NCBI RefSeq assembly: GCF_001927285.1
Contig: NZ_MSIG01000003.1
Location: 310,001 to 374,000, forward strand
Reading direction: 5' to 3'
Length of the DNA stretch: 64,000 nt
Source: Mongoliimonas terrestris
GTDB lineage: Bacteria > Pseudomonadota > Alphaproteobacteria > Rhizobiales > Pleomorphomonadaceae
This document shows, in pieces, positions 10,308 through 19,600 of this stretch. Position numbers and translations under genes: made by a program. The notes below the pieces were generated by a model that saw nothing but the letters and a program-made list of their open reading frames with translations, made no database searches and was not told the DNA's origin. Position 1 is the first letter of the stretch. Every line of letters begins with the position of its first letter.

Positions 10308-11747
10308 ATGCGCCGCCTCGTCCTCGCCGCCGCCGTTCTCCTCGCCGCCCCGGCGTTCGCCGCCGAGCCCGTGCCCGAGCCCGCCCCCGAACCCGCCCCG
10401 TGGGACGAGCGCGTGCTCGGCGCGCCCCTCTCGCTCGATGCCGTCGCCGCCGGCGGCACGGCGGCCATCGACGCGCTCATCGCCCGCGGCGAGGCCCTGT
10501 TCCGGGCGAAGTTCACCGTCCTCGACGGCGCCGGCCGGCCGATGGCCACCCAGGCGATCGTCCCCACCCGCCGCAAGCGCCCGCTGGAGCAGCCGTTCAG
10601 CCGCACCCACGGGCCGGACGCCAACGCCTGTTCGGGCTGCCACAACGACCCGGTGGTCGGCGCCGCCGGCGAGTTCGTCGCCAACGTGTTCGTCTCGGAG
10701 GGCTTCGAGAGCGCCGACTTCGACAGCCTCGACCCGCAGTTCTCCAACGAGCGCAACTCCAACATCCTGCAGGGCTCCGGCCTCGTCGAACTCCTCGCCC
10801 GCGAGATGACCCGCGACCTGCACGAGATCCGCGCCATCGCGCTTCGCAAAGCCCGCGAGGCCGGCACGGAGGCGCGCCTGCCGCTCCAGTCCAAGGGCGT
10901 CTCCTTCGGCACGATCACCGCCTTCCCGGACGGCATGGTGGACACCACCGGCTTCGACGGGGTGGACACCGACCTCGTGATCCGCCCGTTCAGCCAGAAG
11001 GGCGTGTTCACGTCTCTCCGCCAATTCACCATCAACGCCCTCAACGTCCACCACGGCATGCAGGCGACGGAGCGCTTCGGCGCCCGCTGGACCGGCACCG
11101 CCGATTTCGACGAGGACGGCGTTGCCGACGAGGTGTCGCCCGGCGACATCTCCGCCATGGTGGCCTGGCAGGCGACCCTCGCCGTCCCCACCCGCCGCAC
11201 CGACCTCTCGCCCGTGTGGGCTAAGGCCGCCGCCCGTGGCGAACAGGTGTTCGCCGATGTCGGCTGCGCCGAGTGCCACCGGCCGGCGCTGCCGCTCGAC
11301 AGCCTCGTCTTCACCGATCCCGGCCCGTTCGACGCCGCCGGCACCTTGAAGCAGGCCGACGTGGACGCCCCCATCGCCATCGATTTCGCGCGCCTCGCCT
11401 TCGTCGAGACCCTGCCGCGCGACGACAAGGGCCGGGTGCTGGTGCCGCTCTTCGGCGACCTGAAGCGCCACGTAATCGCCGACCAGCGCAACGAGCGGCT
11501 CGGCAACGAGCTGATGGAACAGCGCTTCGTGCCGCGCGACGCCTTCATCACCGCCGAGCTCTGGGGCATCGCCTCCTCGGCGCCCTATGGCCACCGGGGC
11601 GACATCACCACGCTCGACGAGGTGATCCGCGCCCACGCCGGGGCCGCGACCGAAACCACCACGGCCTACAAGGCCCTTCCCGAGGCCGACCGGCAGGCGG
11701 TGATCGCCTTCCTGAAGACCCTCGTCATCGAGGAGGCGCTCGACTGA
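10308..11747 (+). CDS. Di-heme oxidoreductase / putative peroxidase (DHOR, DUF1111-type)
   Basis: 479 residues with a Sec signal peptide (MRRLVLAAAVLLAAPAFA). Two c-type haem sites are visible: CSGCH at residues 108-112 and CAECH at 320-324. Other family blocks are RFGARWTGTADFDEDGVADE, FSNERNSNILQGSGLVELLA and the C-terminal ITAELWGIASSAPYGHRGD followed by LDEVIRAHAG. The family is related to bacterial cytochrome c peroxidases and MauG; members act in the periplasm. Substrate is unknown. It follows the ROK gene by five bases and overlaps the next gene (TGATG), so it is translationally coupled to the CRTAC1-like protein and the two probably act together. Confidence 0.85.
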   Translation: MRRLVLAAAVLLAAPAFAAEPVPEPAPEPAPWDERVLGAPLSLDAVAAGGTAAIDALIARGEALFRAKFTVLDGAGRPMATQAIVPTRRKRPLEQPFSRTHGPDANACSGCHNDPVVGAAGEFVANVFVSEGFESADFDSLDPQFSNERNSNILQGSGLVELLAREMTRDLHEIRAIALRKAREAGTEARLPLQSKGVSFGTITAFPDGMVDTTGFDGVDTDLVIRPFSQKGVFTSLRQFTINALNVHHGMQATERFGARWTGTADFDEDGVADEVSPGDISAMVAWQATLAVPTRRTDLSPVWAKAAARGEQVFADVGCAECHRPALPLDSLVFTDPGPFDAAGTLKQADVDAPIAIDFARLAFVETLPRDDKGRVLVPLFGDLKRHVIADQRNERLGNELMEQRFVPRDAFITAELWGIASSAPYGHRGDITTLDEVIRAHAGAATETTTAYKALPEADRQAVIAFLKTLVIEEALD

Positions 11748-13579
11748 TGCCCCGCTCCCCCATCGCCCTCCTCGCCGCGCTCGCCCTCGCGCTCCCCGCC
11801 CATGCCGCCGACGAGGCGCCGCGCCGCCCCACCGGCGACATCCCGCTCTTCACCGAGGAGGCCGCCGCCGCCGGCGTGTCCCAGGTCTACGACGGCCCGT
11901 GGGAGTTCTTCGTCGGCGGCGGCGTGGCGAGCTTCGACTGCGACGGCGACCGCAAGCCCGACATGGCCATCGCCGGCGGCCGCAACCCGTTGAAGCTCTA
12001 CGCCAACCGCTCCAAGGTCGGCGGCCCGCTCCGCTTCGAGGAGCGGCCCCACGGCCTCGACGAGAAGGACGCCGCCAACGTGCTCGGCGCCTATCCGCTG
12101 GAGATCGACGGCGACGGCCTGACCGACCTCGTGCTCCTGAAGCTCGGCCGCAACCTCCTCCTGAAAGGTCTTCCCGGCTGCCGCTTCGAGGTCGCCAACA
12201 AGGCCTGGGGCTATGACGGCGGCCGGGCCTGGACCACCGCCTTCGCGGCCACCTTCGAGCGCGGCGCCCGCTTCCCGACGCTCGCCTTCGGCAACTACGT
12301 GGACCGCGCCCAGCCGGGCTCCCCCTGGGGCACCTGCGCCGACAACGACCTCTTCCGCCCCGGCGCCGGCGACACGCCGCGCTACAGTGAGCGCACCCCG
12401 CTCACGCCGGGCTATTGCGCGCTCTCCATGCTCTTCACCGACTGGAACCGGTCCGGCGAGCCGGCGCTCCGCGTCACCAACGACCGGCAATACTACCGCG
12501 GCGGCGAGGAGCAGCTCTGGAAGGTGCCGCCCGGCGGCGCCGTCACGGCCTATGGCCGCAAGGACGGCTGGCAGCGGCTCACCATCTGGGGCATGGGCAT
12601 CGCCCAGTTCGACCTCAACGTGGACGGCGCGCCCGAATACGCCCTGTCGTCCATGGGCGACACCAAGCTGCAGACCCTCGACGAGGACGCCGACGAGGAG
12701 AGCCCGGTCTACCGCGACATCGCCTTCGAGCGCGGCGCCACCGCCCACCGGCCCTACACGGGCCAGGACCTGCGCCCCTCCACCGGCTGGCACACCGCCT
12801 TCGCCGACGTGAACAACGACGCCGCCATCGACCTCTTCATCGCCAAGGGCAACGTGGAGGCGATGCCCGATTTCGCCCAGTTCGACCCGTCCAACCTGCT
12901 CCTCGGCCGGTTCGACGGCAGCTTCGCCGAGGCGGGCGCGGAGGCCGGCATCGCCACCGGCACCAAGGGCCGCGGCGCCGCCCTCGTCGACTTCAACCTC
13001 GACGGCATGCTGGACCTCGTTCAGGTGAACCGCGGCCAGCCCGCCACCGTCTTCCGCAACCTCGGCGCCCCCCGCGCCCCGTTTGGCCCCCAGCCCGCCG
13101 CCGAGACCGCCACCGGCGACACGCCCGCGCCCCTCACCGTCGCCGCCGCGCCGGAGCCGGCCGCCCCTGGCGCGCCCGCATCCGAGACACCCGCGTCCAT
13201 CCCCGTTGCGGTCGCCCCGCAACCGTCCAAGACCCCCGGAACTGGAAATCCCAACACCGACCTTCCCCGCACCGGCCCCATGGGCAACTTCCTCGGCATC
13301 CAGCTCGTCCAGAAGGACGCCAACCGCTGGGCCGTCGGCGCCCGCATCGCCGTGAAGACCGGCACCCGCACCATGCCCCGCGACGTCCTCATCGGCGGCG
13401 GCCACGCCTCCGGCCACCTCGGCTGGACCCACGTCGGCCTCGGCACCGCCGAACGCGCCGAAATCCGCGTCCAATGGCCCGACGGCGAATGGAGCCACGG
13501 GTACCGGGTGTTCGCGAACCAGTATGTGGTGATCGAGAGGGGGAAGCCGGATGCAAGGTATTGGTATGCGGTGGAGTAG
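11747..13579 (+). CDS. Secreted CRTAC1-like FG-GAP/ASPIC-UnbV repeat protein
   Basis: 610 residues from the ATG overlapping the upstream stop at 11745-11747. A Sec signal peptide (MPRSPIALLAALALALPAHA) is followed by a beta-propeller-like body with several FG-GAP/VCBS calcium-type loops: FDCDGDRKPDMAIAGG near 63, LEIDGDGLTDLVLLK near 118, ADVNNDAAIDLFIAKGN near 352 and VDFNLDGMLDLVQVNRG near 416. An Ala/Pro-rich linker (about 440-505) leads to a C-terminal ASPIC/UnbV domain (GNFLGIQLVQKDANRWAVGA, then RVQWPDGEWSHGY). It lies outside the cytoplasm. The function of bacterial members is poorly known. Coupling to a di-heme enzyme suggests it is that enzyme's partner or substrate. Confidence 0.8.
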   Translation: MPRSPIALLAALALALPAHAADEAPRRPTGDIPLFTEEAAAAGVSQVYDGPWEFFVGGGVASFDCDGDRKPDMAIAGGRNPLKLYANRSKVGGPLRFEERPHGLDEKDAANVLGAYPLEIDGDGLTDLVLLKLGRNLLLKGLPGCRFEVANKAWGYDGGRAWTTAFAATFERGARFPTLAFGNYVDRAQPGSPWGTCADNDLFRPGAGDTPRYSERTPLTPGYCALSMLFTDWNRSGEPALRVTNDRQYYRGGEEQLWKVPPGGAVTAYGRKDGWQRLTIWGMGIAQFDLNVDGAPEYALSSMGDTKLQTLDEDADEESPVYRDIAFERGATAHRPYTGQDLRPSTGWHTAFADVNNDAAIDLFIAKGNVEAMPDFAQFDPSNLLLGRFDGSFAEAGAEAGIATGTKGRGAALVDFNLDGMLDLVQVNRGQPATVFRNLGAPRAPFGPQPAAETATGDTPAPLTVAAAPEPAAPGAPASETPASIPVAVAPQPSKTPGTGNPNTDLPRTGPMGNFLGIQLVQKDANRWAVGARIAVKTGTRTMPRDVLIGGGHASGHLGWTHVGLGTAERAEIRVQWPDGEWSHGYRVFANQYVVIERGKPDARYWYAVE

Positions 13580-13618
13580 GGGGGGCTTGAAACTCCGATT
13601 GCGTAGCCAAAGTCCCAT

Positions 13619-15364
13619 TTACTGATTACTTTGCCTCCTCCACGAGCGCACTGCGTCGTCAGTACCGTTGACCGGTGCCGCCTCGCGCCACCGATCCCAA
13701 AAATCCACAGTTGCGCTGCTGGGCTTAAATCTTGGCTCGCTAACCACCACACGAGTTGGCAGAAGACTTGCGTCACCAACAACCAGTGCTTCACCAATGT
13801 CCAATACTGGCAGAAGATCGCCAAAACCACCAAGACTATCCGGCAAAAGTCGCTTGATTACCGACTGATCATCCCCGTTTGTAAGTCGCATTGCGATGAC
13901 ATTGTTGCACTGACTGAGTACAGTTCTGTTTACTTCGGAAGGTCTTTGGCTGATGACAACTAGTCCGATGCCGTACTTTCTCCCTTCCTTTGCTATTCGC
14001 TCGAAGATATCGACTGAAATCTCGTCTGCCGCATCGGATAAGGTTCGTTCCGGGATGTACAAATGCGCTTCATCGCAGAACAGAGCGATGGGATGACGCG
14101 CTTCAACGGGTGTCCACTGGCTAACCGTGAAGACTAACCGCGCAATCAAACTGACCATCAGCGGCAAAATGTCGGAGGGAACTTCCGAAAAGTTGATGAT
14201 CTTTATTCCACCTTTTCCGTCCTGCTGCGATCCTCGTCCTCCTGTCAGAAAGTGCGTGACCTGAGCGAGCCAGTCCATCTCCATACACGCCGGAGGGGGT
14301 TGGAATATGAACCCGAGGCGCCGGTCATTGCGCTTGGCTTCAAAACGAGCAATCAAGCGGCTCAACTTGTCGAAATAGGGGCCCTGTTTGTCCCTATTAT
14401 TGGCGCCTGGAACCATTTCTTCGTTTAATTTTGTCAGATTTAAATGAACATTATCAATATCGAACGGGACTGGGCTGTCTATAGTAAAATTTGCCAGTAT
14501 ATCGGAATGTAGCGTCGGATCTAGCTTTGCACGCTTAGCTTCCGTTACGCACCGTGTCATTAGCATCGCTTGGTTCGGTGCATTGAGATCTGTTCGATCC
14601 ACAAACAGAGCTATTAACGCTTCATATCCCAATAACCAGAACGGAAGATGCAGTACACCATCTTCAAAGCCACAGGCTTGCCCAATTTCGCTCGGTCCAG
14701 CGATCCGTAGGTGCCTAAAATCCTCACTATTCAGCGTTTTATACTCGCCATGAATATCAAACAAGATAGCATTCGCCTGTGGCAGTTCGGCGATCTGATC
14801 AAGAAGACGGGCTGTTGTGAAAGATTTTCCGCTGCCCGTGCTACCAACGACGACGGCATGACGCTGAAATAATCGGTTCCCATTCAAAAGAGCTTTCGCG
14901 TCTTCGTCTAAGGCGTACCGACCAAGATTTAACTGCGGACCGTCATCAGAAACCTGCGAAATGATCTGCATAAAAGCTGTCAATCGCTGGCCTTCAAGTG
15001 AGAAGCAGTCAGCGTCGATTTCCGGAACCGTTTCGAGAGTGCGTTTGAAGACATTCTCCCGTAAGCCGTCTTTGTCACAAAGTGTGCCTATAAGCGCGAC
15101 CCGAACCAAGTTATTCTCTGGCAGCGCCGCTTCCGGATCGTCGTCATCACTTTCGTCTCCAGCTTGAGCATCAGCTTTCCGGGTGATGCGGGAAACGATT
15201 CCAATAAGGTGTTGCCCAGCCTTAGAACTTCGGATGGCAGTGAGCCGATTGACCTGAATTCTTTTTAATAGTTCTAGTTCATCTACTCTAACCGTTACAG
15301 TCGCCGTATCAACAGAGATTATCTTCCCAAGGCTCTCGCTGCTTTTGAAGTCTAAGATGCTCAT
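13619..15364 (-). CDS. HerA-like hexameric ATPase/translocase of a SIR2-HerA defence pair
   Basis: 581 residues. An N-terminal HAS-barrel-like region (1-120, with an acidic stretch around 70-80) precedes a RecA/FtsK-type motor: Walker A GSTGSGKS at 174-181, Walker B ALFCDEAH ending at 434, and VVISQRPSEV near 470-478 with a likely arginine finger. HerA ATPases form hexamers and in defence pairs work with a SIR2 NADase against phage. The gene is markedly AT-richer than the flanks, with codon choices unlike the neighbours, indicating horizontal acquisition. It starts nine bases after the SIR2 gene; that gene's TAG stop sits inside the ribosome site (TAGGGAG). It is convergent with the CRTAC1-like gene. 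Confidence 0.85.
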   Translation of the reverse strand: MSILDFKSSESLGKIISVDTATVTVRVDELELLKRIQVNRLTAIRSSKAGQHLIGIVSRITRKADAQAGDESDDDDPEAALPENNLVRVALIGTLCDKDGLRENVFKRTLETVPEIDADCFSLEGQRLTAFMQIISQVSDDGPQLNLGRYALDEDAKALLNGNRLFQRHAVVVGSTGSGKSFTTARLLDQIAELPQANAILFDIHGEYKTLNSEDFRHLRIAGPSEIGQACGFEDGVLHLPFWLLGYEALIALFVDRTDLNAPNQAMLMTRCVTEAKRAKLDPTLHSDILANFTIDSPVPFDIDNVHLNLTKLNEEMVPGANNRDKQGPYFDKLSRLIARFEAKRNDRRLGFIFQPPPACMEMDWLAQVTHFLTGGRGSQQDGKGGIKIINFSEVPSDILPLMVSLIARLVFTVSQWTPVEARHPIALFCDEAHLYIPERTLSDAADEISVDIFERIAKEGRKYGIGLVVISQRPSEVNRTVLSQCNNVIAMRLTNGDDQSVIKRLLPDSLGGFGDLLPVLDIGEALVVGDASLLPTRVVVSEPRFKPSSATVDFWDRWREAAPVNGTDDAVRSWRRQSNQ

Positions 15365-15373
15365 CTTTGCTCC

Positions 15374-16399
15374 CTAAAAGCCAACTAGTTGATTTAAGGC
15401 TGACAGTTCCCAGTACTTTCCGCCAGTCACAACTGCACCTTCGGGGTTATCACGGTTATAAACCATAGTTCCGCTCTCGTGATGTTCAAGAGCAAGGTAG
15501 TGTCGGCCAGCCGAGGCGTGAAGAAATTCTTTTGCCTCCGGGGTTAGTGTCCGCGCAGCTACTAGAATTGGTGTGTCATAGACACTGCATCGCATCATCA
15601 TTTTCGGATGAATATGCCTGTCTCTAAACCCATATCCAATGCAGACGAATGCAGATGCCGCGTCAAGAACGCGGTCTGCGCCCTGTATCACGCTACGAAA
15701 GGGCTCGTCATGGGTCCGTTGATACTTGCTCACCCCGGGAGTAACGATCAGTGGAAGCAACCCGTCCGGCAGATCGCTCGTCATGGGAAGCGATATCACA
15801 CTGCCTCTTGGATCTGCGAACCAGTCTAGTGATCCATGGACCTTCCAGACTGTGACAGTTTGTGCAGGGCTATTTCCGAGCTTGATGTTCAGTTTACTAC
15901 CACCGTTTGCTTGTCGGATGTAGCCCGGCAGAAAACCTGTCACATGTATATAACCGCCCGAATCGGATGCGTATTCTGCCACTCGATCATAATTGGTTGT
16001 GACAACGTGAATATTGCGGTTAGTACTTCGAAATAGACCAGTGTACAGCGATTGGAGGGGAAATCTCGCTTCGTTCCGGATTGCCGCCTTCAGTAAAGAA
16101 TAGTCGTCTTGAGCGATAAAGTCCCAAGTCTGCCTGACGACCTTCTGAACGAGAGACTGAGGCAGTGTTTTATTTTCAAGCGCTGCTTCTAAGTGATCAC
16201 CCGCTGCAAGTGCCGTTCTGACCAGCGTCCAGGCGTCGCTTTCGACGCCATCATCGGCGACAACATTGTCACGAAGCCAGTTAGCTAAATCACCCATACC
16301 CCGGATTCCATGAGGAATCGAAGCCCCACTGCCTAGGACAATCACAGGGTTTCTTTGCATGCAGGCCTGACATTGCCTTGCAAGAACCTCTAGTTCCAT
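15374..16399 (-). CDS. SIR2-domain NADase-like protein of a SIR2-HerA defence pair
   Basis: 341 residues, AT-rich like its partner. SIR2 Rossmann-fold motifs: VLGSGAS at 21-27 (NAD phosphate loop), TTNYDRV at 134-140 with Asn136 and Asp138, KVHGSLDW with the likely catalytic His189, and IGYGFRD at 254-260. Known SIR2-HerA systems (also called Nezha) deplete NAD upon phage infection; gene order SIR2 then HerA matches. No extra sensor or nuclease domain is visible. The ATG at 16397-16399 has an AAAGAG site upstream. About 210 AT-rich bases lie between it and the RND gene's 3' end and should hold its promoter. Confidence 0.82.
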   Translation of the reverse strand: MELEVLARQCQACMQRNPVIVLGSGASIPHGIRGMGDLANWLRDNVVADDGVESDAWTLVRTALAAGDHLEAALENKTLPQSLVQKVVRQTWDFIAQDDYSLLKAAIRNEARFPLQSLYTGLFRSTNRNIHVVTTNYDRVAEYASDSGGYIHVTGFLPGYIRQANGGSKLNIKLGNSPAQTVTVWKVHGSLDWFADPRGSVISLPMTSDLPDGLLPLIVTPGVSKYQRTHDEPFRSVIQGADRVLDAASAFVCIGYGFRDRHIHPKMMMRCSVYDTPILVAARTLTPEAKEFLHASAGRHYLALEHHESGTMVYNRDNPEGAVVTGGKYWELSALNQLVGF

Positions 16400-16613
16400 C
16401 TCTTTGGGCGCTTATTAGTTTGCTCGAGGTTGAGCTATAGGACACCGCAGCGTTGCACAACTTGGCGTAGTACGCAACTGGATTGGTGCATTATCCCCTA
16501 GTAACGCAGGCGATCGAGTCGCGACTGACCGCTACCGAACTTTGTTGTGTAGGAAATGGAACTGTATCTACGCGCGGTAGCCTTCTTTCGTAACAGCGTA
16601 TCTCTCCCCCCCA

Positions 16614-19600
16614 TCACTCCGCCGGCACCATCCCCCCACGCCCCCTCATGCCCACGCCGTTCTCGCCCTCGCGCTCCTCCACCAGCCCGATCGCCTCCGC
16701 CTCCCGCAGCTCCCGCTCCAGCCTCGCCTCCTCGGCCGTCCGCGGCTTGGTGAAGCCGGCGAGCAGCAGATACACCACCGGCGTCAGGAACAGCGTGAAC
16801 ACCGTCGCGAACCCGAGCCCGCCGACGAGCACCCAGCCGAGCGCGACGCGCGCCTCCGCGCCCGCCCCGAAGGCGAGCACCAGCGGCACGGCGCCGACGA
16901 TGGTGGCGATCATGGTCATCATCACCGGCCGGAGGCGGATGCGGCAGGCCTCCTCGATGGCCCGGCGCACGCCCATGCCCTCGTCGCGCAGCTGGTTTGC
17001 GAACTCCACGATCAGGATGCCGTTCTTGGCCATGATGCCGACCAGCATCACGAGGCCGATCTGGCTGTAGAGGTTCAGCGTGCCGCCGGTGAACAGGATG
17101 GCGAACACCGCCGCCGCGAGGCCGAACGGCACCGTGGCGATGATGATGAGCGCCGCGATGAAGCTCTCGAACTGGGCGGCGAGCACCAGGAGGATGACCA
17201 CGATGGCGAAGCCGAACGTCATGGCGAGCCCGCCGGAGGTCTCCTCCAGGGTGGCGGCCTCGCCGAGCGGCTCGATCCGGTAGCCCGCCGGCAGCACGTC
17301 GGCGGCGATCAGGCGCACCTCTTCAAGCGCGCCTTGGAGGGCGGTCTCCCCCACGAGCTCGCTGGTGATCGGCACCGCCCGCTGCTGGCCCTCGCGGGCG
17401 AGCGACGGCGCCACCGCCTCCTCGCGGATGGTGGCGATGGCCGAGATCGGCACCATGCGCCCGTCGCCGGTGCGCACGAACACGTTCTCCAGGTCCTTCG
17501 GGTCGTTGAGCGGGTTGCGCGTCGCCATCAGCTTCACCGGGATGGAGCGGTCGCCCGCCGTCACCTCGGCGATCTCGCGCCCGTCCAGCACCGCCTGCAG
17601 CGCCACGCCGAGGCCCTCGATGGAGACGCCGAGGTCCTGCGCCCGGTCCCGGTCGATCTCCACGGACAGCTGCGGCTGGGTGGTCTGGTAATCGAGCCGC
17701 ACGCCGCGGAACACGTCGGCGCGCGCCTCCATGGCGGCCATCAGGTCGTCCGCCGCGGTGGCGAGCCCGGCGTAATCCGGTCCGAGCACCGCGAAGCGCA
17801 GGCCCTGGCCGCCGCCCCGGATGCCGAGGCTGTTCGGGCTGATGGCGAAGGCGCGCACGCCCGGGATCCGCGTCACGCGTGCGTTGATCTCGTTGGCGAT
17901 GTCCTGCTGGCTCCGCGTCCGCTCCGCCCAGTCGGCGAGCGTCAGCACCACGAAGCCGGAGTTCACGTTGCCGCCGCGCCCGGCGATGGAGAACACCGCG
18001 CGCCCCTCGCCGTTCTCCAGATAGCCCTGCAGGATGGCGTTGATCCGGTCCATCTGCCGGCCGGTGTAGTCGATCGAAACGCCCTGCGGCGCCGACACGC
18101 TCATCAGCACCACGCCCCGGTCCTCGCGCGGCGTCAGCTCCTGCGGCAGCGCCCCGAAGGCGATCCAGGCCGCCCCGCCGAACGCGAGGCAGACCGCCAG
18201 CACCACGATCGGCGCCGCCAGACAGGCACGGAGGATGCCCATGTAGAGCCGCGCCAGCGCGCCGCCGATCCCGTCGAGGATCCGCCCGGCCAGCGAGCGC
18301 CGCTCCGGCGTGTCGCTCACGTCCGGCAGCAGCTTGGCCGCCAGCATCGGCCCGAAGGTCAGCGCCGTCACCGACGAGATGCCGACCGCGATCGCCAGCA
18401 CGAAGCCGAACTCGCGGAAGAGCCCGCCCGCCGTGCCCGGCAGGAAGCTGATCGGCACGAACACGGCGGCGAGCGTCGCCGTCGTCGCCAGCACCGCGAA
18501 GAACACCTCCGTCGTGCCCAGCACCGCCGCGGCACGCGGCTTCATGCCCATCGCACGCCGCCGCACGATGTTTTCCAGCACCACGATGGCGTCGTCCACC
18601 ACGAGGCCGGTGGCCAGCACCAGGGCGAGCAGCGTCAGGATGTTGATGGAGAAGCCGACGATCCACATGGCCGCCAGCGTGCCGATCAGCGACACCGGAA
18701 TGGTCAGCGTCGGGATGAGGGTCGCCCGCCAGTCGGCGAGAAACAGCCAGATCACCGCCACCACGATGGCGACACCGAGGGCGAGCGCGATCTCCACCTC
18801 ATGGAGCGCGCCCTGGATGAAGAGCGCGTCGTCGGAGGTGACCAGAAGGTCCACGCCCTCCGGCAGCGTCGGCCGCAGCTCCTCCACCGCCGCCCGCACG
18901 CCCTCGGAGATCTCGATCGTGTTCGACTGCGCCGCCCGCACGATGCCGAGGCCGACGCCGATCCGCCCGTTGACGCGCAGCTGCGACGAGCGGATGTCCG
19001 GGCCGAGGGTCACCTCCGCCACGTCGCGCACCCGCGTGGTGGCGTTGAGGAGGAGGTTGCCGATCTCCTCCGGCCGCACCAGCCGCGCATCGGCGCGCAC
19101 CACAAGGCTCTGGTCGCTGTTCTGCAGGCTGCCGGCCGGCGCGTCGAACGTCACCGTGCCGAGCGCCTCGGAGAGGTCGCCGATGGTCAGCCCGCGCGCC
19201 GCCAGCGCCGCCTGGTCCACGTCGATGCGGAAGATGGCCTCCCGGTCGCCGAACACCTGCACGTCTGCGACGCCGTTCACCGCCGCCAGCCGGTCCTCCA
19301 CCCGCTCGCTCACGAGCGTGGTCAGCTCCTCGATGGTCATGGTGTCGGACATCACCGACACGCGCATGATGGCCTCGCCGTCCGCATCCGCCTTCACGAT
19401 CTGCGGCTCGTCGATGTCGTCCGGCAGGCTGTTGCGGATGCGCGAGACGGCATCGCGCAGGTCGTTGGCGGCGACGTTGAGGTCCACGCTGTCCAGGAAT
19501 TCCACCGTCACCCGGCTTCGGCCGAACTGCGACTGGCCGGAGATGGACGACACGCCCGACACCCGCGAGGCCGCGCTCTCCACCTCGGCGGTGATCTCGC

